A stretch of 64,000 bases of DNA, from the NCBI GenBank assembly GCA_945882095.1, contig CAMCWF010000007.1:37580-101579 (forward strand). Direction: 5' to 3'. Below, one piece after another: positions 9,341-19,346 of the stretch. Both the position numbers and the translations under genes were made by a program. A model generated the notes under the pieces. The model did not search any database and was not told where the DNA came from. It saw only the letters and a program-made list of their open reading frames with translations. The first letter of the stretch is position 1. The number at the start of each line of letters is the position of its first letter. This DNA comes from Chryseobacterium gleum (GTDB taxonomy: Bacteria > Bacteroidota > Bacteroidia > Flavobacteriales_D > Crocinitomicaceae).

Positions 9341-11995
9341 ATGAAGTATCTTTTTGTTGTAGTCATTGCCAGTGTAGCCTTGTTGGGTTGTAAATCTTAT
9401 ACGAACCCTTCAAATGACGTCTCCTTTGAAGGAGCAGAAGCAGAAGCAACCTATAACCCTGATGAAGATCCTTTCTTGATAGATACGGCCTTATTAGATT
9501 TGGATTGGGGAGATGCTTATGATTACTACGATCCGTATGTTTTTCCAGTTTATCATCCTTCCCGCACCTTAACGGTTGATTTAATTCACACAAAAATCGA
9601 AGCAAGTTTTAATTGGGAGGAGTCACAAATGAACGGTAAGGCAACGATTTCCATGAAACCACATAACTTACCCATTGACAGTGTGAGCTTAGATGCCAAA
9701 GGAATGGAAATCATCGCTGTTGAAATGAACGGCAAAGCCTTGGCTTATGATTATATTGATTTATCGAAATTAAACATTCGATTGGGGAGGACTTTCACGA
9801 AAAGCGAGTTGATTACAATTTCCATTCAATACATTTCGAAACCAGAGGAGCGTATCGCCGGAGGCAGTGAGGCCATCACGTCAGATAAAGGTTTGTTTTT
9901 CATCAATCCAAAAGGAGAAGAAAAGGATAAAATGCCTCAGATTTGGACACAAGGGGAAACGGAGTCAAATTCAGTTTGGTTTCCAACGATCGATGCCCCG
10001 AATGTAAAATCCAGCGAAGAAGTAATTTTAACCGTTGAAGATAAATACACCACCTTATCAAACGGAAAGTTAATCAGCTCAATAAAAAATAAAAACGGTA
10101 CACGGACAGACCATTGGAAACAAGATTTACCGCACGCACCTTATTTGTTTATGCTTGCTGTGGGAGAATTTAAAGTGGTAAAGGACCAATATACCCGAGG
10201 GGATGGTAAAAAAATAGAGGTAAACTACTACGTAGAGCCTGCATATGAATCTTCCGCAAAGTCCATATTTGGGAAAACCCCAAAAATGATTTCTTTCTTT
10301 TCTAAAAAATTAGGCGTAGAATATCCGTGGGACAAATATTCAGAAATCGTTGTTCGAGATTATGTTTCAGGTGCAATGGAAAACACGGGTGCTGTGGTAT
10401 TCGGAGATTTTCTATACAAAACAAAAGAAGAATTGCTCGATGGAAATGACGAGTCTACGATTGCACATGAATTGTTTCATCATTGGTTTGGTGATTTGGT
10501 TACCTGCGAATCTTGGTCTAACCTCCCCTTAAATGAGTCATTTGCTAATTATTCTCAATACCTGTGGGATGAATATGAATATGGTTTGGATGAAGCGGAT
10601 TATAATGCAGAATTAGAAGCGGATCAATACTATCAAGCAGCGGGTTACCATAATTTAATCGACTTCATGTATGAAGATAAAGAAAGAATGTTTGACCGCC
10701 ATTCCTATAACAAAGGAGGGCGCATTTTACATATGCTACGCAATTATCTGGGAGATGAAACCTTTTTTCTAGGATTGAACAAATACCTAACCTCCAAATC
10801 TTTCAAAAGCGCTGAGGTTCATGATTTAAGATTGGCTTTTGAGGAAGTTAGCGGAGAAGACCTGAATTGGTTTTTTAACCAATGGTTTTTAGCAAAAGGT
10901 CATCCGGTTATTTTTACAGATCAAAAAATTGACCAAGAAAACCATACCGTTACTTTGTCAGTTCAACAAGCTCAATCTTTCGACCTATTTAGATTGCCCG
11001 TTAAAATTGCGCTTTGGGATGACAATGGAAAACACATCCATTCGGTTGTGCTTGACAGCCTCACGCAATCCTTTACGTTTCCATTTTCAGGAAAACTGAA
11101 CAACCTAATGTTGGATGATGACCAGGCATTGTTGGCGAAAGTTTTTGAAGAAAAACCCATCGAACAATTTGTACATCAATTAAACAACGCTACGCGTTAT
11201 CGCTCAAAGTCCATTGCCATCCAACGCATTTCTAAATCCGATTTAGCCAACAAAGGAACTGTTTTACTAGCGGGCCTAAAAGATCCTTTCTGGGGTATTC
11301 GATCAACCACATTGACGAAAATGGCTAACATCAAAAACCTTAAGGAAGAAAAATTAAGCAAGATGATTGTTTCCATCATAGAAAAAGACCCTAAACCCGA
11401 AGTGCGAAAAGCAGCGTTCTCATTCATTGGACAACTAGAAACGAAGGAAGCCTTAAAATTAATTACGAATACGATTCAAAAGGACAGTTCCGGTATGGTA
11501 ATCAGTGCCGCATTTTTGAAGTTACCCAGCGTTGACAGCACAGAAGCACTTCGCATAGCGCGTGAGTTGTTTACACACCGCAATGAAAGTGTTAAGGTCG
11601 CTGCGGCTGAATTGATTGGGGGTTTAGGGACAATGGAAGACTATCCTTTACTGGAAAATTTAATTTTGAAAGAAACTCCCAAAGATTTCAACCAAGCGCA
11701 ATTGATTTGGTCATTTGACCAGTTTGTTTACCGCAACGGGACCGAAGCACTGGAGAAATGCCTTGTTATTTATAGTTTTTTGAAAGAAAATGGAAATAAC
11801 TACGCCAAATATTATTTAGATGGTTCAATTGAACAAGTGCTGGGTTTGATTACCACACGTTCGGACGAAATTGACCAAGAGATTGCGGAGGCAGAAAACC
11901 AAAAAGAAAAATTACCTGGTTTATTAGCTGAAAAACAAAAATTAGCTGATTTGTACACGAACCTTTCACCCCTTCTTGAAGTTACCGAGCCCTAA
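9341..11995 (+). CDS. M1 family aminopeptidase, lipoprotein, with HEAT-like C-terminus
   Basis: 884 residues. The N-terminus MKYLFVVVIASVALLGCKS is a lipoprotein signal with lipobox LLGC. After the beta-rich N-terminal domain come the substrate motif GAMEN (about 344-348), the zinc site HELFHHW (from about 376) and the third ligand in NESFANYSQYLW: a complete gluzincin active site. The last 250 residues contain HEAT-like helical repeats and end in a charged coiled segment. It should remove N-terminal residues from peptides in the periplasm or at the outer membrane. Monocistronic by context. Confidence 0.92.
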   Translation: MKYLFVVVIASVALLGCKSYTNPSNDVSFEGAEAEATYNPDEDPFLIDTALLDLDWGDAYDYYDPYVFPVYHPSRTLTVDLIHTKIEASFNWEESQMNGKATISMKPHNLPIDSVSLDAKGMEIIAVEMNGKALAYDYIDLSKLNIRLGRTFTKSELITISIQYISKPEERIAGGSEAITSDKGLFFINPKGEEKDKMPQIWTQGETESNSVWFPTIDAPNVKSSEEVILTVEDKYTTLSNGKLISSIKNKNGTRTDHWKQDLPHAPYLFMLAVGEFKVVKDQYTRGDGKKIEVNYYVEPAYESSAKSIFGKTPKMISFFSKKLGVEYPWDKYSEIVVRDYVSGAMENTGAVVFGDFLYKTKEELLDGNDESTIAHELFHHWFGDLVTCESWSNLPLNESFANYSQYLWDEYEYGLDEADYNAELEADQYYQAAGYHNLIDFMYEDKERMFDRHSYNKGGRILHMLRNYLGDETFFLGLNKYLTSKSFKSAEVHDLRLAFEEVSGEDLNWFFNQWFLAKGHPVIFTDQKIDQENHTVTLSVQQAQSFDLFRLPVKIALWDDNGKHIHSVVLDSLTQSFTFPFSGKLNNLMLDDDQALLAKVFEEKPIEQFVHQLNNATRYRSKSIAIQRISKSDLANKGTVLLAGLKDPFWGIRSTTLTKMANIKNLKEEKLSKMIVSIIEKDPKPEVRKAAFSFIGQLETKEALKLITNTIQKDSSGMVISAAFLKLPSVDSTEALRIARELFTHRNESVKVAAAELIGGLGTMEDYPLLENLILKETPKDFNQAQLIWSFDQFVYRNGTEALEKCLVIYSFLKENGNNYAKYYLDGSIEQVLGLITTRSDEIDQEIAEAENQKEKLPGLLAEKQKLADLYTNLSPLLEVTEP

Positions 11996-12040
11996 ATGAA
12001 CATTTTTTTGCACAAAACGTTTAGCTATCAAATTAATCAC

Positions 12041-12048
12041 TATTTTTG
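12041..12048 (+). promoter_or_regulatory. -7 box (TATTTTTG) upstream of bcp
   Basis: Matches TAnnTTTG, 38 bases before the start codon; no -33 TTG at the usual distance. Confidence 0.35.
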
Positions 12049-12086
12049 ATTAGTTTTTTATCGTAACCGTGCTTAAAAATTAAATT

Positions 12087-12548
12087 ATGTTAGAAATTGG
12101 CGCTCTAATTCCAAACGTATCTGGGTTATCCCAAGACAACGTGATCATTGATTTACCTACTTTAGTTGGAAAACCTTTGGTAGTTTACTTTTATCCCAAG
12201 GACAATACCCCAGGGTGTACAACGCAAGCCTGTAGCATCCGAGATGGGTATTCCAACTTACAAGAAAAAGGAATTCAAATCATCGGTATCAGTGCAGATT
12301 CGGTTGTATCACATCAAAAATTTGCCACCAAATTTTCATTGCCTTTTCCCTTACTTGCTGACACAGAAAAAAACATAATCAATGCCTTTGGCGTTTGGGG
12401 TCCCAAAAAATTTATGGGAAAGGAATATGACGGCATTTTTCGGACGACCTTTTTGTTTGATGAAAATGGGCTTTTGAAGGAAGTACTTACCAAACCCAAC
12501 ACTAAATCGCACGCAGAAGAAATTTTAGCGTTTTACGATAAGAATTAA
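12087..12548 (+). CDS. bcp: Thioredoxin-dependent peroxiredoxin, Bcp/PrxQ type
   Basis: 153 residues, the usual size. YPKDNTPGCTTQACSIRD holds the peroxidatic Cys44 and a resolving Cys49 five residues later, the PrxQ alpha-2 arrangement. Reduces hydrogen peroxide and organic peroxides using thioredoxin in the cytoplasm. No signal peptide. It lies 56 bases upstream of recA, which has its own promoter box. Confidence 0.94.
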   Translation: MLEIGALIPNVSGLSQDNVIIDLPTLVGKPLVVYFYPKDNTPGCTTQACSIRDGYSNLQEKGIQIIGISADSVVSHQKFATKFSLPFPLLADTEKNIINAFGVWGPKKFMGKEYDGIFRTTFLFDENGLLKEVLTKPNTKSHAEEILAFYDKN

Positions 12549-12579
12549 AACAGCGTAAATAGTTTACGACCTACCAATT

Positions 12580-12587
12580 TAAATTTG
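12580..12587 (+). promoter_or_regulatory. -7 box (TAAATTTG) upstream of recA
   Basis: Exact TAnnTTTG match 17 bases before the recA ATG. No TTG at -33, and I see no LexA-type palindrome in the 56-base gap. Confidence 0.45.
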
Positions 12588-12604
12588 TTTAAAAATTAGA
12601 AAAC

Positions 12605-13630
12605 ATGTCAAATAAAGAAGTTAACACAGAAAAATTAAAAGCCCTTCAACTCACGTTGGATAAATTAGATAAAACCTTTGGCAAAGGATCCGTAATGAAA
12701 TTGGGCGACAGTCCGGTCGAAAAAGTAGATGTAATTCCAACCGGTTCATTGACCTTGGATTTAGCGTTAGGTATTAACGGATATCCTAAAGGGCGTGTCG
12801 TAGAAATATATGGACCAGAATCCTCCGGTAAAACTACCTTGGCGATTCATGCGATAGCGGAAGTTCAAAAACAAGGAGGCATTGCAGCTTTCATAGATGC
12901 AGAGCATGCATTCGATCAATTCTACGCGCAAAAACTTGGCGTTGACATTGCAAACTTATTGATCTCACAACCAGACAATGGAGAACAAGCATTGGAAATT
13001 GCAGATAATTTAATTCGTTCAGGTGCCATCGATTTAATTGTAATTGACTCCGTTGCTGCGCTTACACCCAAGGCAGAAATTGAAGGAGAAATGGGAGATT
13101 CTCAAATGGGACTTCAAGCGAGGTTAATGTCTAAAGCACTTAGAAAATTAACTGGTTCTATTAATAAGGCAAACTGTTGCTGTATTTTCATTAACCAATT
13201 GAGAGATAAAATTGGGGTAATGTTTGGAAACCCAGAAACCACTACCGGAGGTAACGCTCTTAAATTTTATGCTTCCGTGCGTATTGACATCCGAAAGGCA
13301 ACACAAATAAAAGATGGCGAAGACATCGTTGGAAACAGGGTGAAGGTAAAAGTTGTTAAAAACAAAGTGGCTCCTCCTTTCAGAAAAGCTGAATTCGACG
13401 TACTCTACGGCGAAGGCATTTCTAAAGTAGGGGAGATCATAGACCTTGGTGTGGAATTGAACATCCTCAAAAAGAGTGGGTCTTGGTTTTCATATGGGGA
13501 AACACGACTTGGACAGGGAAGAGAATCCATCAAATCATTGCTTTTGGATAATCCACAACTTAGCGAAGAATTAGAATTAAAAATTAAAACAGCGCTCACG
13601 ACGAAAACCGAGCCTATTATTGCGGAATAA
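12605..13630 (+). CDS. recA: Recombinase RecA
   Basis: 341 residues. Walker [10 protein letters not shown] at 70-78, then [10 protein letters not shown], the Walker B region [10 protein letters not shown], the loop around [16 protein letters not shown] (L1) and [22 protein letters not shown] (L2). Binds single-stranded DNA to carry out strand exchange in recombinational repair. The C-terminus is shorter in acidic residues than in Escherichia coli. No intein is present. A weak hairpin terminator follows. Confidence 0.98.
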   Translation: MSNKEVNTEKLKALQLTLDKLDKTFGKGSVMKLGDSPVEKVDVIPTGSLTLDLALGINGYPKGRVVEIYGPESSGKTTLAIHAIAEVQKQGGIAAFIDAEHAFDQFYAQKLGVDIANLLISQPDNGEQALEIADNLIRSGAIDLIVIDSVAALTPKAEIEGEMGDSQMGLQARLMSKALRKLTGSINKANCCCIFINQLRDKIGVMFGNPETTTGGNALKFYASVRIDIRKATQIKDGEDIVGNRVKVKVVKNKVAPPFRKAEFDVLYGEGISKVGEIIDLGVELNILKKSGSWFSYGETRLGQGRESIKSLLLDNPQLSEELELKIKTALTTKTEPIIAE

Positions 13631-13652
13631 TCGTATTTTAGTGCTGAAAAAT

Positions 13653-13673
13653 ACTGCATTTGCAGTCTTTTTT
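13653..13673 (+). terminator. Weak rho-independent terminator after recA
   Basis: A 5-bp stem ACTGC/GCAGT with an ATTT loop, one C, then six T residues. The stem is short, so termination may be partial. Confidence 0.45.
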
Positions 13674-13695
13674 ATATTTTTAAAAAAAATTAAAC

Positions 13696-14403
13696 ATGAA
13701 AAAATTAACCTTACTTGTTGTCATAGCAATTGCTACAACTACCATTACATCTTGTAAGAAAAAAGGATGTAAAGACTTGACTGCGGTAAACTACAATTCA
13801 AAAGCCAAAAAAGACGATGGTTCTTGCTTGTACAAACCTTTCATTACCCTTAACGGGGCGGCGAGCGTTACCTTGAATGTAAATGCTACCTATAACGATG
13901 CTGGAGCTACTGCAATCAATAAAGACGGATCTTCAGTGATGGTTTCAACAGACAACCAAGTTGATTCTTCATTGGTTGGTACGTATTACGTAAACTATTC
14001 TGCAACCAATGCAAATGGAACCACTACCGCAAAAAGAACAGTTAACGTAGTTATCGGTCAAGAAAATTGGACAGAGGTTACATGGGCGTTAACATCAACT
14101 TGCAGCGGGACTCAATTCCCACTTTCAAGTACGCCTGACATCAACGCAGGTGCTTCTCAAACAGCCATTGAAATCACTAATTTCTTTAACCTTGCAGGAG
14201 GAACCGCTACAGGAACTGTTAACGGTACGAATGTAACCCTACCTCAACAAACCATTAACGTTGGCTTGGGTGATATCATTTTCTCAGGTACTGGGACCAT
14301 GAACGGTTCAGGAACTCAGATTCAAATCAACTATACGTATGACAATACAATTCCTTTCATTGGAGGTACTGGAAGTTGTTTGGCAGTATATACAAAACAA
14401 TAA
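13696..14403 (+). CDS. Lipoprotein with DUF5011/Ig-like domain
   Basis: 235 residues. The signal peptide ends in a lipobox (TITSC, Cys20). Residues about 24-46 form a small GCKDLTAVNYNS...DDGSC module, like the CxDPxAxNYxPxAxxDDGSC motif common in Bacteroidota surface proteins. About 48-117 is an immunoglobulin-like DUF5011 domain (ATYNDAGATA, GTYYVNYSATNANG). The C-terminal 115 residues are beta-rich, Thr/Gly/Asn-rich and unassigned. Probably a surface or periplasmic binding lipoprotein. A strong terminator follows. Confidence 0.8.
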   Translation: MKKLTLLVVIAIATTTITSCKKKGCKDLTAVNYNSKAKKDDGSCLYKPFITLNGAASVTLNVNATYNDAGATAINKDGSSVMVSTDNQVDSSLVGTYYVNYSATNANGTTTAKRTVNVVIGQENWTEVTWALTSTCSGTQFPLSSTPDINAGASQTAIEITNFFNLAGGTATGTVNGTNVTLPQQTINVGLGDIIFSGTGTMNGSGTQIQINYTYDNTIPFIGGTGSCLAVYTKQ

Positions 14404-14422
14404 GAAACTTTGATTTTTGTTT

Positions 14423-14447
14423 AAAGCGGGCATGGCCCGCTTTTTTT
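14423..14447 (+). terminator. Rho-independent terminator
   Basis: Perfect 9-bp stem AAAGCGGGC/GCCCGCTTT with a 3-base loop, followed by a T tract. It ends the 13696-14403 transcript and is the only convergent junction between two protein genes here that has room for a terminator. Confidence 0.9.
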
Positions 14448-14473
14448 ATGCATAAAAGTTAAGATAAGAGGAA

Positions 14474-14878
14474 CTACAGCATAATTCCCTTCTTTTCGAA
14501 TTGCTTCAAATACGTTAAATTTTCCGTAAGAATGGTACGCGGCGCAAAGACAAACTTCTTATCATACAGGATTTCTTCCAGCCAAAAACTAACCCAAAAT
14601 TCATTGTATAAATTAAAAACTTCAGGACTGATCATTTCGATCTTCGCTAATTCGCCTGGGAGCATAACTTCCAACGAATGCCTGAAAACGGAGGTTTTTA
14701 TATTTTCTCCTGTCTTCAAATCTTCCCCATAACCAACACTTGTTACAATGATTCCTTCTATAATGTCAGGCTTATTGTTCACTAGGTAGACATAATAGGA
14801 GGGTTCACCTTGGCCTTCATCTAATAAGACAGCCATATTGATTCCTTCGACAGGCGGAATTAATTCACTTAACTTCAT
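14474..14878 (-). CDS. Conserved Bacteroidota protein of unknown function
   Basis: 134 residues from the ATG at 14878 (MKLSELIPPVEG); the longer frame upstream only overlaps the preceding gene further. The sequence (PSYYVYLVNNKPDIIEGIIV, then TSVFRHSLEVMLPGELAKIE) resembles a small conserved Bacteroidota family that databases sometimes label phenylalanyl-tRNA synthetase subunit alpha; nothing here looks like a synthetase. No signal peptide or membrane segment. Its start overlaps the end of the serine hydrolase gene by 14 bases, so it is likely the last gene of that operon. Confidence 0.75.
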   Translation of the reverse strand: MKLSELIPPVEGINMAVLLDEGQGEPSYYVYLVNNKPDIIEGIIVTSVGYGEDLKTGENIKTSVFRHSLEVMLPGELAKIEMISPEVFNLYNEFWVSFWLEEILYDKKFVFAPRTILTENLTYLKQFEKKGIML

Positions 14879-16112
14879 GGGATAATTTAATGGATTTTCG
14901 TGCGATATGAATGTACCGAAACAAATCGGTTGGATGCCCAATGCGGGTATAGTTGGTACTCAGTTCTAAACGGTTCGCGTTTTTAAAAAAATCGCCCACA
15001 CCATACTCATCGCTTCTTTTGTGACCTGTGCGCACAATGATCAATTTTTCTTTCGGGAAAACCAGAATATATTGCCCTTGTAAACCATGAAAATAATGTA
15101 TGGAAACGCTTTTGTCTTGATAAACCCAAAAATGCAACCCATAGCGACGGTTTGGGGTAAGGTATTTTGTCAGCATAGGTATCGGTGTAAAAGCCTGCTG
15201 AAGATAAGACTTCGGGACAATCTGCTTTCCATCATAAACACCCTCATTCAAGATCAACCGACCCAGCTTCAAATAGTCAATTGGAGACGCATACAAACAA
15301 CAAAATGCCTTTTCCTGACCCAACTTATCTGCACCCCAAAAGACATCGTCTTCCGGCTTTAAATGGCGCCAAATTTTATCATTTGCATAATCAGACAAGG
15401 AACGTCCAGTTGCTTTTTGAACTATAATTGCTAACAATTGGGTGTTTCCACTTTGATAGGTAAATACTTTACCAGGTTTGTGCTTCAAACGTTGATTTAA
15501 AACGATTCGATTTACATCTGAGCTGTAATATGCTTCTGCATTCTCAGAAAATGGGTTCGCCGCAGATTCTTGCCAATCCAACCCAGAAGACATGGTCAGT
15601 AAATTCCGTATCGTAATGTTCGATCGACCATAAGCAGCGAATTTTGGAATATAGTTCTTAACCGGCTCATCTAAACTTTTAATTTTTTTCTCCTGAATGG
15701 CAATCCCGATCAATAAGGAAACCAAAGATTTCGCCATAGAAAATGAATTAGATGGCTTGTGTTTACTTGATGAATTTTCATACCATTCATAACAAAGGGT
15801 ATCTGAATTATATACAAGAAACGATTCAGTATGATACTTTTTAAAAAAAGCTAAATCCGAATTTGACAATACTTCTTTGGAGGATTTAGCCGCATGCGCT
15901 TCGTGACTTGCCTTTGTAACTCGCACTGAGTTTCCATCCTTGATGTCGTATACATCCGGGCCTGATTTTCCTTTCAGGTAAACGTTCATAAAACCATCAT
16001 AAAGGTATGTTCTTCCACTCAAAAGTACGAGCAGGTTAATGACAACCAGTCCATAAAGAAGTAGAAGAAATGTTTTTTGAAAAATCCAGCCTATTTTATT
16101 CCGTTTCAACAT
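14865..16112 (-). CDS. Serine hydrolase, beta-lactamase/DD-peptidase (class C) family
   Basis: 415 residues with an N-terminal membrane anchor (about 12-32). The catalytic SxxK is SMAK at 125-128, Tyr219 in VFTYQSGN is the second motif, and HGLQGQ near residue 345 replaces the KTG box, as in the class C-like esterases. The active domain faces the periplasm. The substrate cannot be told: family members cleave beta-lactams, D-amino peptides or esters. Overlaps lipB by 17 bases and the next gene by 14. Confidence 0.88.
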   Translation of the reverse strand: MLKRNKIGWIFQKTFLLLLYGLVVINLLVLLSGRTYLYDGFMNVYLKGKSGPDVYDIKDGNSVRVTKASHEAHAAKSSKEVLSNSDLAFFKKYHTESFLVYNSDTLCYEWYENSSSKHKPSNSFSMAKSLVSLLIGIAIQEKKIKSLDEPVKNYIPKFAAYGRSNITIRNLLTMSSGLDWQESAANPFSENAEAYYSSDVNRIVLNQRLKHKPGKVFTYQSGNTQLLAIIVQKATGRSLSDYANDKIWRHLKPEDDVFWGADKLGQEKAFCCLYASPIDYLKLGRLILNEGVYDGKQIVPKSYLQQAFTPIPMLTKYLTPNRRYGLHFWVYQDKSVSIHYFHGLQGQYILVFPKEKLIIVRTGHKRSDEYGVGDFFKNANRLELSTNYTRIGHPTDLFRYIHIARKSIKLSHEVK

Positions 16113-16791
16113 ACCCGAATAAGGTTTTCAGATGGTGTAACAAACGGGATTGAACTTCTTGGAGATCCAGTGTTGTACCTATTTCTTGTTTCATAGAAGT
16201 GACTTCCTTTCCTGTTATTCCACAGGGTACGATACTGTCAAAATACGACAAATCTGTATTTACATTAAATCCGATTCCGTGCATCGTCACCCAACGCGAA
16301 CTTTTAACCCCAAACGCACAAATTTTACGGGGAATTTCATCGGCAATCCACACCCCTGTAAGCCCTTCCATTCGCGTTCCTGTAATTCCAAAATCCAACA
16401 AAGTCAAAATAACGGATTCTTCCAAAAACCGCATATATTTATGAATATCTGTGAAAAACTGATCTAGATCAAAAATTGGATACACCACCAATTGACCAGG
16501 ACCATGGTACGTTATGTCGCCTCCTCGATTGATCTTATAGAAAGTCGCCTCCATGGCATCTAGGTCTTTTTCATTCGCCAACAAATTGCTTTCATTCCCG
16601 CTCTTGCCAATCGTAAAAACGTGAGGGTGTTGGCAGGTTATGAGATAATTCAAAGGATTTGACTTATGCTCCACATCCTTTTCTGAAATTTTTTGCTGTA
16701 TGATTTCGTTGAACAAAACCCCTTGGTAATCCCACGCTTCTTTGTAATCAACTGTGCCTAAATCTGTATGTTTTACGTAAGGCAAAGACAT
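16096..16791 (-). CDS. lipB: Octanoyltransferase LipB
   Basis: 231 residues. RGGDITYHGPGQLV (89-102) is the family signature; the catalytic pair is Lys156 (PRKICAFGVK) and Cys190 (SIVPCGI). It transfers octanoyl groups from acyl carrier protein to lipoyl domains of 2-oxoacid dehydrogenases and the glycine cleavage H protein. The start overlaps the stop of the upstream isomerase gene by one base (TAATG), suggesting translational coupling. Confidence 0.95.
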   Translation of the reverse strand: MSLPYVKHTDLGTVDYKEAWDYQGVLFNEIIQQKISEKDVEHKSNPLNYLITCQHPHVFTIGKSGNESNLLANEKDLDAMEATFYKINRGGDITYHGPGQLVVYPIFDLDQFFTDIHKYMRFLEESVILTLLDFGITGTRMEGLTGVWIADEIPRKICAFGVKSSRWVTMHGIGFNVNTDLSYFDSIVPCGITGKEVTSMKQEIGTTLDLQEVQSRLLHHLKTLFGYVETE

Positions 16792-17774
16792 TAAATTTTG
16801 GCTAATTCGTCCTTCAAATAATCGATGATTTTTATATCCATTATGTCAACTTGATTCAGTTCGCATAAATAGTAAGAGGCCCAATCGACCAAGTGAATAT
16901 AATAAATTGAACGTTCAACCAAGGATTCTCCTTTCGGGTATAGGTTAAACAATGCACCACATTTTTTTTCGATGGTTTCTTTTGTGATTTCCATTCGCCT
17001 TGCATTTCTGGGATGCAAATCAGGCGCATTAAAAAATACGGTTGCGAAACGCTCATCTCCTCCGCCCCATCCAACGAGTTCATTATGATTCATTTCAGGA
17101 AGAACGTTATGCCATAGCAGAAACTTAGCATTTTCATTGAATTGTTGTTTAGCACGAACGATTACGCCTTCATATTTCGTCTCGCCATACATAACACCCA
17201 CCTTACCATAGAGGAATTTTGCCAATAGCTGCGCTTGTTCGTGAATGAATGCTTCTTGTTCATTTATAAGGGAAATGCTCAATTTAATTTGATTCATTAA
17301 GCCAATTGAAACGAATTCCATCTTCACAAAATAATTCACCAATTGAACCAATGAGTAAGCCACTGCACTTCTAGGCGGATTTCCACCAGGCACAATTACA
17401 CAATCGTATCCATTGTCATCACAAAAAGTCTTAAGGGTTCCACCACTCGTAATGCCAAAAATAAAACACCCATTTTGATGTGCCGTTTCGACAGACATCA
17501 AGGTCTCTTCGGTATTTCCCGAATAAGAGGATGCGATTACCAACGTGCTTTTGGAAGCAAATGCGGGAAGGGTGTAATCATTCACCAAAATGACCGGCAA
17601 TTTCATTTCTGACTGAACCCAATTTGCTACAATCTTCGCACCAATACCTGAGCCTCCCAATCCACAAATCACCACATTTTCTATGCGGGTATCGCTTTTT
17701 TTAAAGGTTGCATTGTCTGCAATTTCAAGGGCCTCTTGTATTTGCCGAGGAAAAGATTCAATGAGCTGTTTCAT
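16791..17774 (-). CDS. Bifunctional phosphoglucose/phosphomannose isomerase
   Basis: 327 residues with two SIS sugar-isomerase folds. ENVVICGLGGSGIGAKIV near the N-terminus and ASSYSGNTEETL are phosphosugar-binding loops; MNHNELVGWGGGDERF contains the conserved Glu/His region of the PGI/PMI family. Interconverts fructose 6-phosphate with glucose 6-phosphate and mannose 6-phosphate. Bacteroidota often carry this besides or instead of classical Pgi. In a run of closely packed reverse-strand genes. Confidence 0.88.
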   Translation of the reverse strand: MKQLIESFPRQIQEALEIADNATFKKSDTRIENVVICGLGGSGIGAKIVANWVQSEMKLPVILVNDYTLPAFASKSTLVIASSYSGNTEETLMSVETAHQNGCFIFGITSGGTLKTFCDDNGYDCVIVPGGNPPRSAVAYSLVQLVNYFVKMEFVSIGLMNQIKLSISLINEQEAFIHEQAQLLAKFLYGKVGVMYGETKYEGVIVRAKQQFNENAKFLLWHNVLPEMNHNELVGWGGGDERFATVFFNAPDLHPRNARRMEITKETIEKKCGALFNLYPKGESLVERSIYYIHLVDWASYYLCELNQVDIMDIKIIDYLKDELAKI

Positions 17775-17783
17775 GATTTCGTG

Positions 17784-19328
17784 TTAAAGGGGAATGTTTC
17801 CATGTTTTTTAAGGGGAAGGTTCTCTGCTTTTTTCTCCAACATTTTAAACCCTTGAATCAATTTTTCGCGGGTTTCCTGAGGAAAAATAACATCATCAAC
17901 GATGCCCCGTTCAGCTGCGCGATAAGGATTTGCGAATACTTCGGCATATTCTGCCTCTTTTTCCAACCATTTTTCTTGTGGGTTTGCTGCTTCTGAGATC
18001 TCACGTTTAAAAATAATTTCTGCAGCACCTTTGGCTCCCATAACCGCAATTTCCGCGGTTGGCCAAGCATAACTTAAATCTGCTCCCAACGATTTAGAAT
18101 TCATTACACAATAGGCCCCTCCATATGCTTTTCGGGTGATTACAGTAATTCTTGGTACCGTAGCTTCTGCAAAAGCATACAATAATTTCGCTCCATGGGT
18201 TATGATTCCGTTCCATTCTTGGTCTGTTCCCGGTAAAAACCCTGGTACATCCTCTAAAACAAGCAAGGGAATGTTAAAGGAATCACAAAACCGAACAAAT
18301 CTCGCGGCTTTTCTGGATGCATTGATGTCCAAAACACCTGCCAATTCCGCAGGTTGATTTGCCACGAGTCCTATGCTTCTACCTTTCAAACGAGCAAAGC
18401 CTACTACGATGTTTTTCGCATAATCTTCCTGAACTTCTCGAAACGATGATTCATCAACCAAGCATTCTACGATTCGACGACAATCATAAGGTTGGTTGCT
18501 ATTGTCTGGGAGAATTTGATTGATTTTCTCCGTGTTTTTTACATTAAAATCAAATACCGTTGGAAACGGTGCTTCTTCATATGCGTTTTGGGGAAGGTAC
18601 GTTAAGAGGTCCCGTACTTTCTTTAGGCATTGAACGTCATTTGCGGCCGTAAAATGGTTTACGCCTGAACGTTCTGCATGGGTTTTGGCACCGCCAAGAT
18701 CTTCTGAAGTGACCTCCTCGTGGGTAACGGTTTTCACAACGTTAGGTCCTGTAACAAACATGTATGAGGTGTCTTCCACCATGAATACAAAATCCGTGAG
18801 TGCTGGGGAATACACGGCACCACCGGCACAAGGTCCCATGATGACAGAAATTTGGGGTACAACGCCACTTGCTCTCGTGTTCCTAAAAAATATTTCAGAA
18901 TAACCAGACAACGAAACCACTCCCTCTTGAATTCTTGCGCCACCAGAATCATTCAGTCCTATAATTGGTGCGCCATTTTTTAACGCCAAATCCATTATTC
19001 GACAAATCTTATTGGCATGGGTCTCAGATAAAGATCCTCCGAGCACCGTAAAGTCTTGCGAATAAATGTAGACAAGGCGACCATGGATGGTTCCAAATCC
19101 TGTAACCACACCGTCTCCTGGTAATTTTTGCTTGGCTAAATCAAAAGCTGTAGATCGATGTTCTACAAAAGCACCCATTTCGTTAAAGGAATGCTCGTCT
19201 AGAATCAATTCTATTCTTTCTCTTGCGGTAAGTTTTCCTTGTGCATGGTGTTTCTCGATTCTAGAAACGCCACCTCCATTTAGGTTCTCAGCGCGTTTCC
19301 CTTTTAGAATGTCATTCTTTGTTTCCAT
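17784..19328 (-). CDS. Acyl-CoA carboxylase, carboxyltransferase beta subunit
   Basis: 514 residues, typical of propionyl-CoA carboxylase beta/methylmalonyl-CoA carboxyltransferase. Conserved blocks: [20 protein letters not shown] at the N-terminus, [26 protein letters not shown], and [20 protein letters not shown] with the C-terminal [10 protein letters not shown]. Transfers a carboxyl group from biotin to acyl-CoA, probably propionyl-CoA. The biotin carboxylase/carrier subunit is not in the window. 18 bases downstream of the membrane-protein gene. Confidence 0.93.
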   Translation of the reverse strand: METKNDILKGKRAENLNGGGVSRIEKHHAQGKLTARERIELILDEHSFNEMGAFVEHRSTAFDLAKQKLPGDGVVTGFGTIHGRLVYIYSQDFTVLGGSLSETHANKICRIMDLALKNGAPIIGLNDSGGARIQEGVVSLSGYSEIFFRNTRASGVVPQISVIMGPCAGGAVYSPALTDFVFMVEDTSYMFVTGPNVVKTVTHEEVTSEDLGGAKTHAERSGVNHFTAANDVQCLKKVRDLLTYLPQNAYEEAPFPTVFDFNVKNTEKINQILPDNSNQPYDCRRIVECLVDESSFREVQEDYAKNIVVGFARLKGRSIGLVANQPAELAGVLDINASRKAARFVRFCDSFNIPLLVLEDVPGFLPGTDQEWNGIITHGAKLLYAFAEATVPRITVITRKAYGGAYCVMNSKSLGADLSYAWPTAEIAVMGAKGAAEIIFKREISEAANPQEKWLEKEAEYAEVFANPYRAAERGIVDDVIFPQETREKLIQGFKMLEKKAENLPLKKHGNIPL

Positions 19329-19346
19329 TGGAGTTCCAAAAGTAGT

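Noticed and set aside
14474..14878. Phenylalanyl-tRNA synthetase alpha subunit
   Set aside because: Only a database label for small proteins of this kind; no catalytic motif of class II synthetases is present.
14865..16112. Antibiotic-resistance beta-lactamase
   Set aside because: It has the SxxK/Tyr/HxG pattern of general class C-like hydrolases and a membrane anchor, so resistance cannot be claimed.
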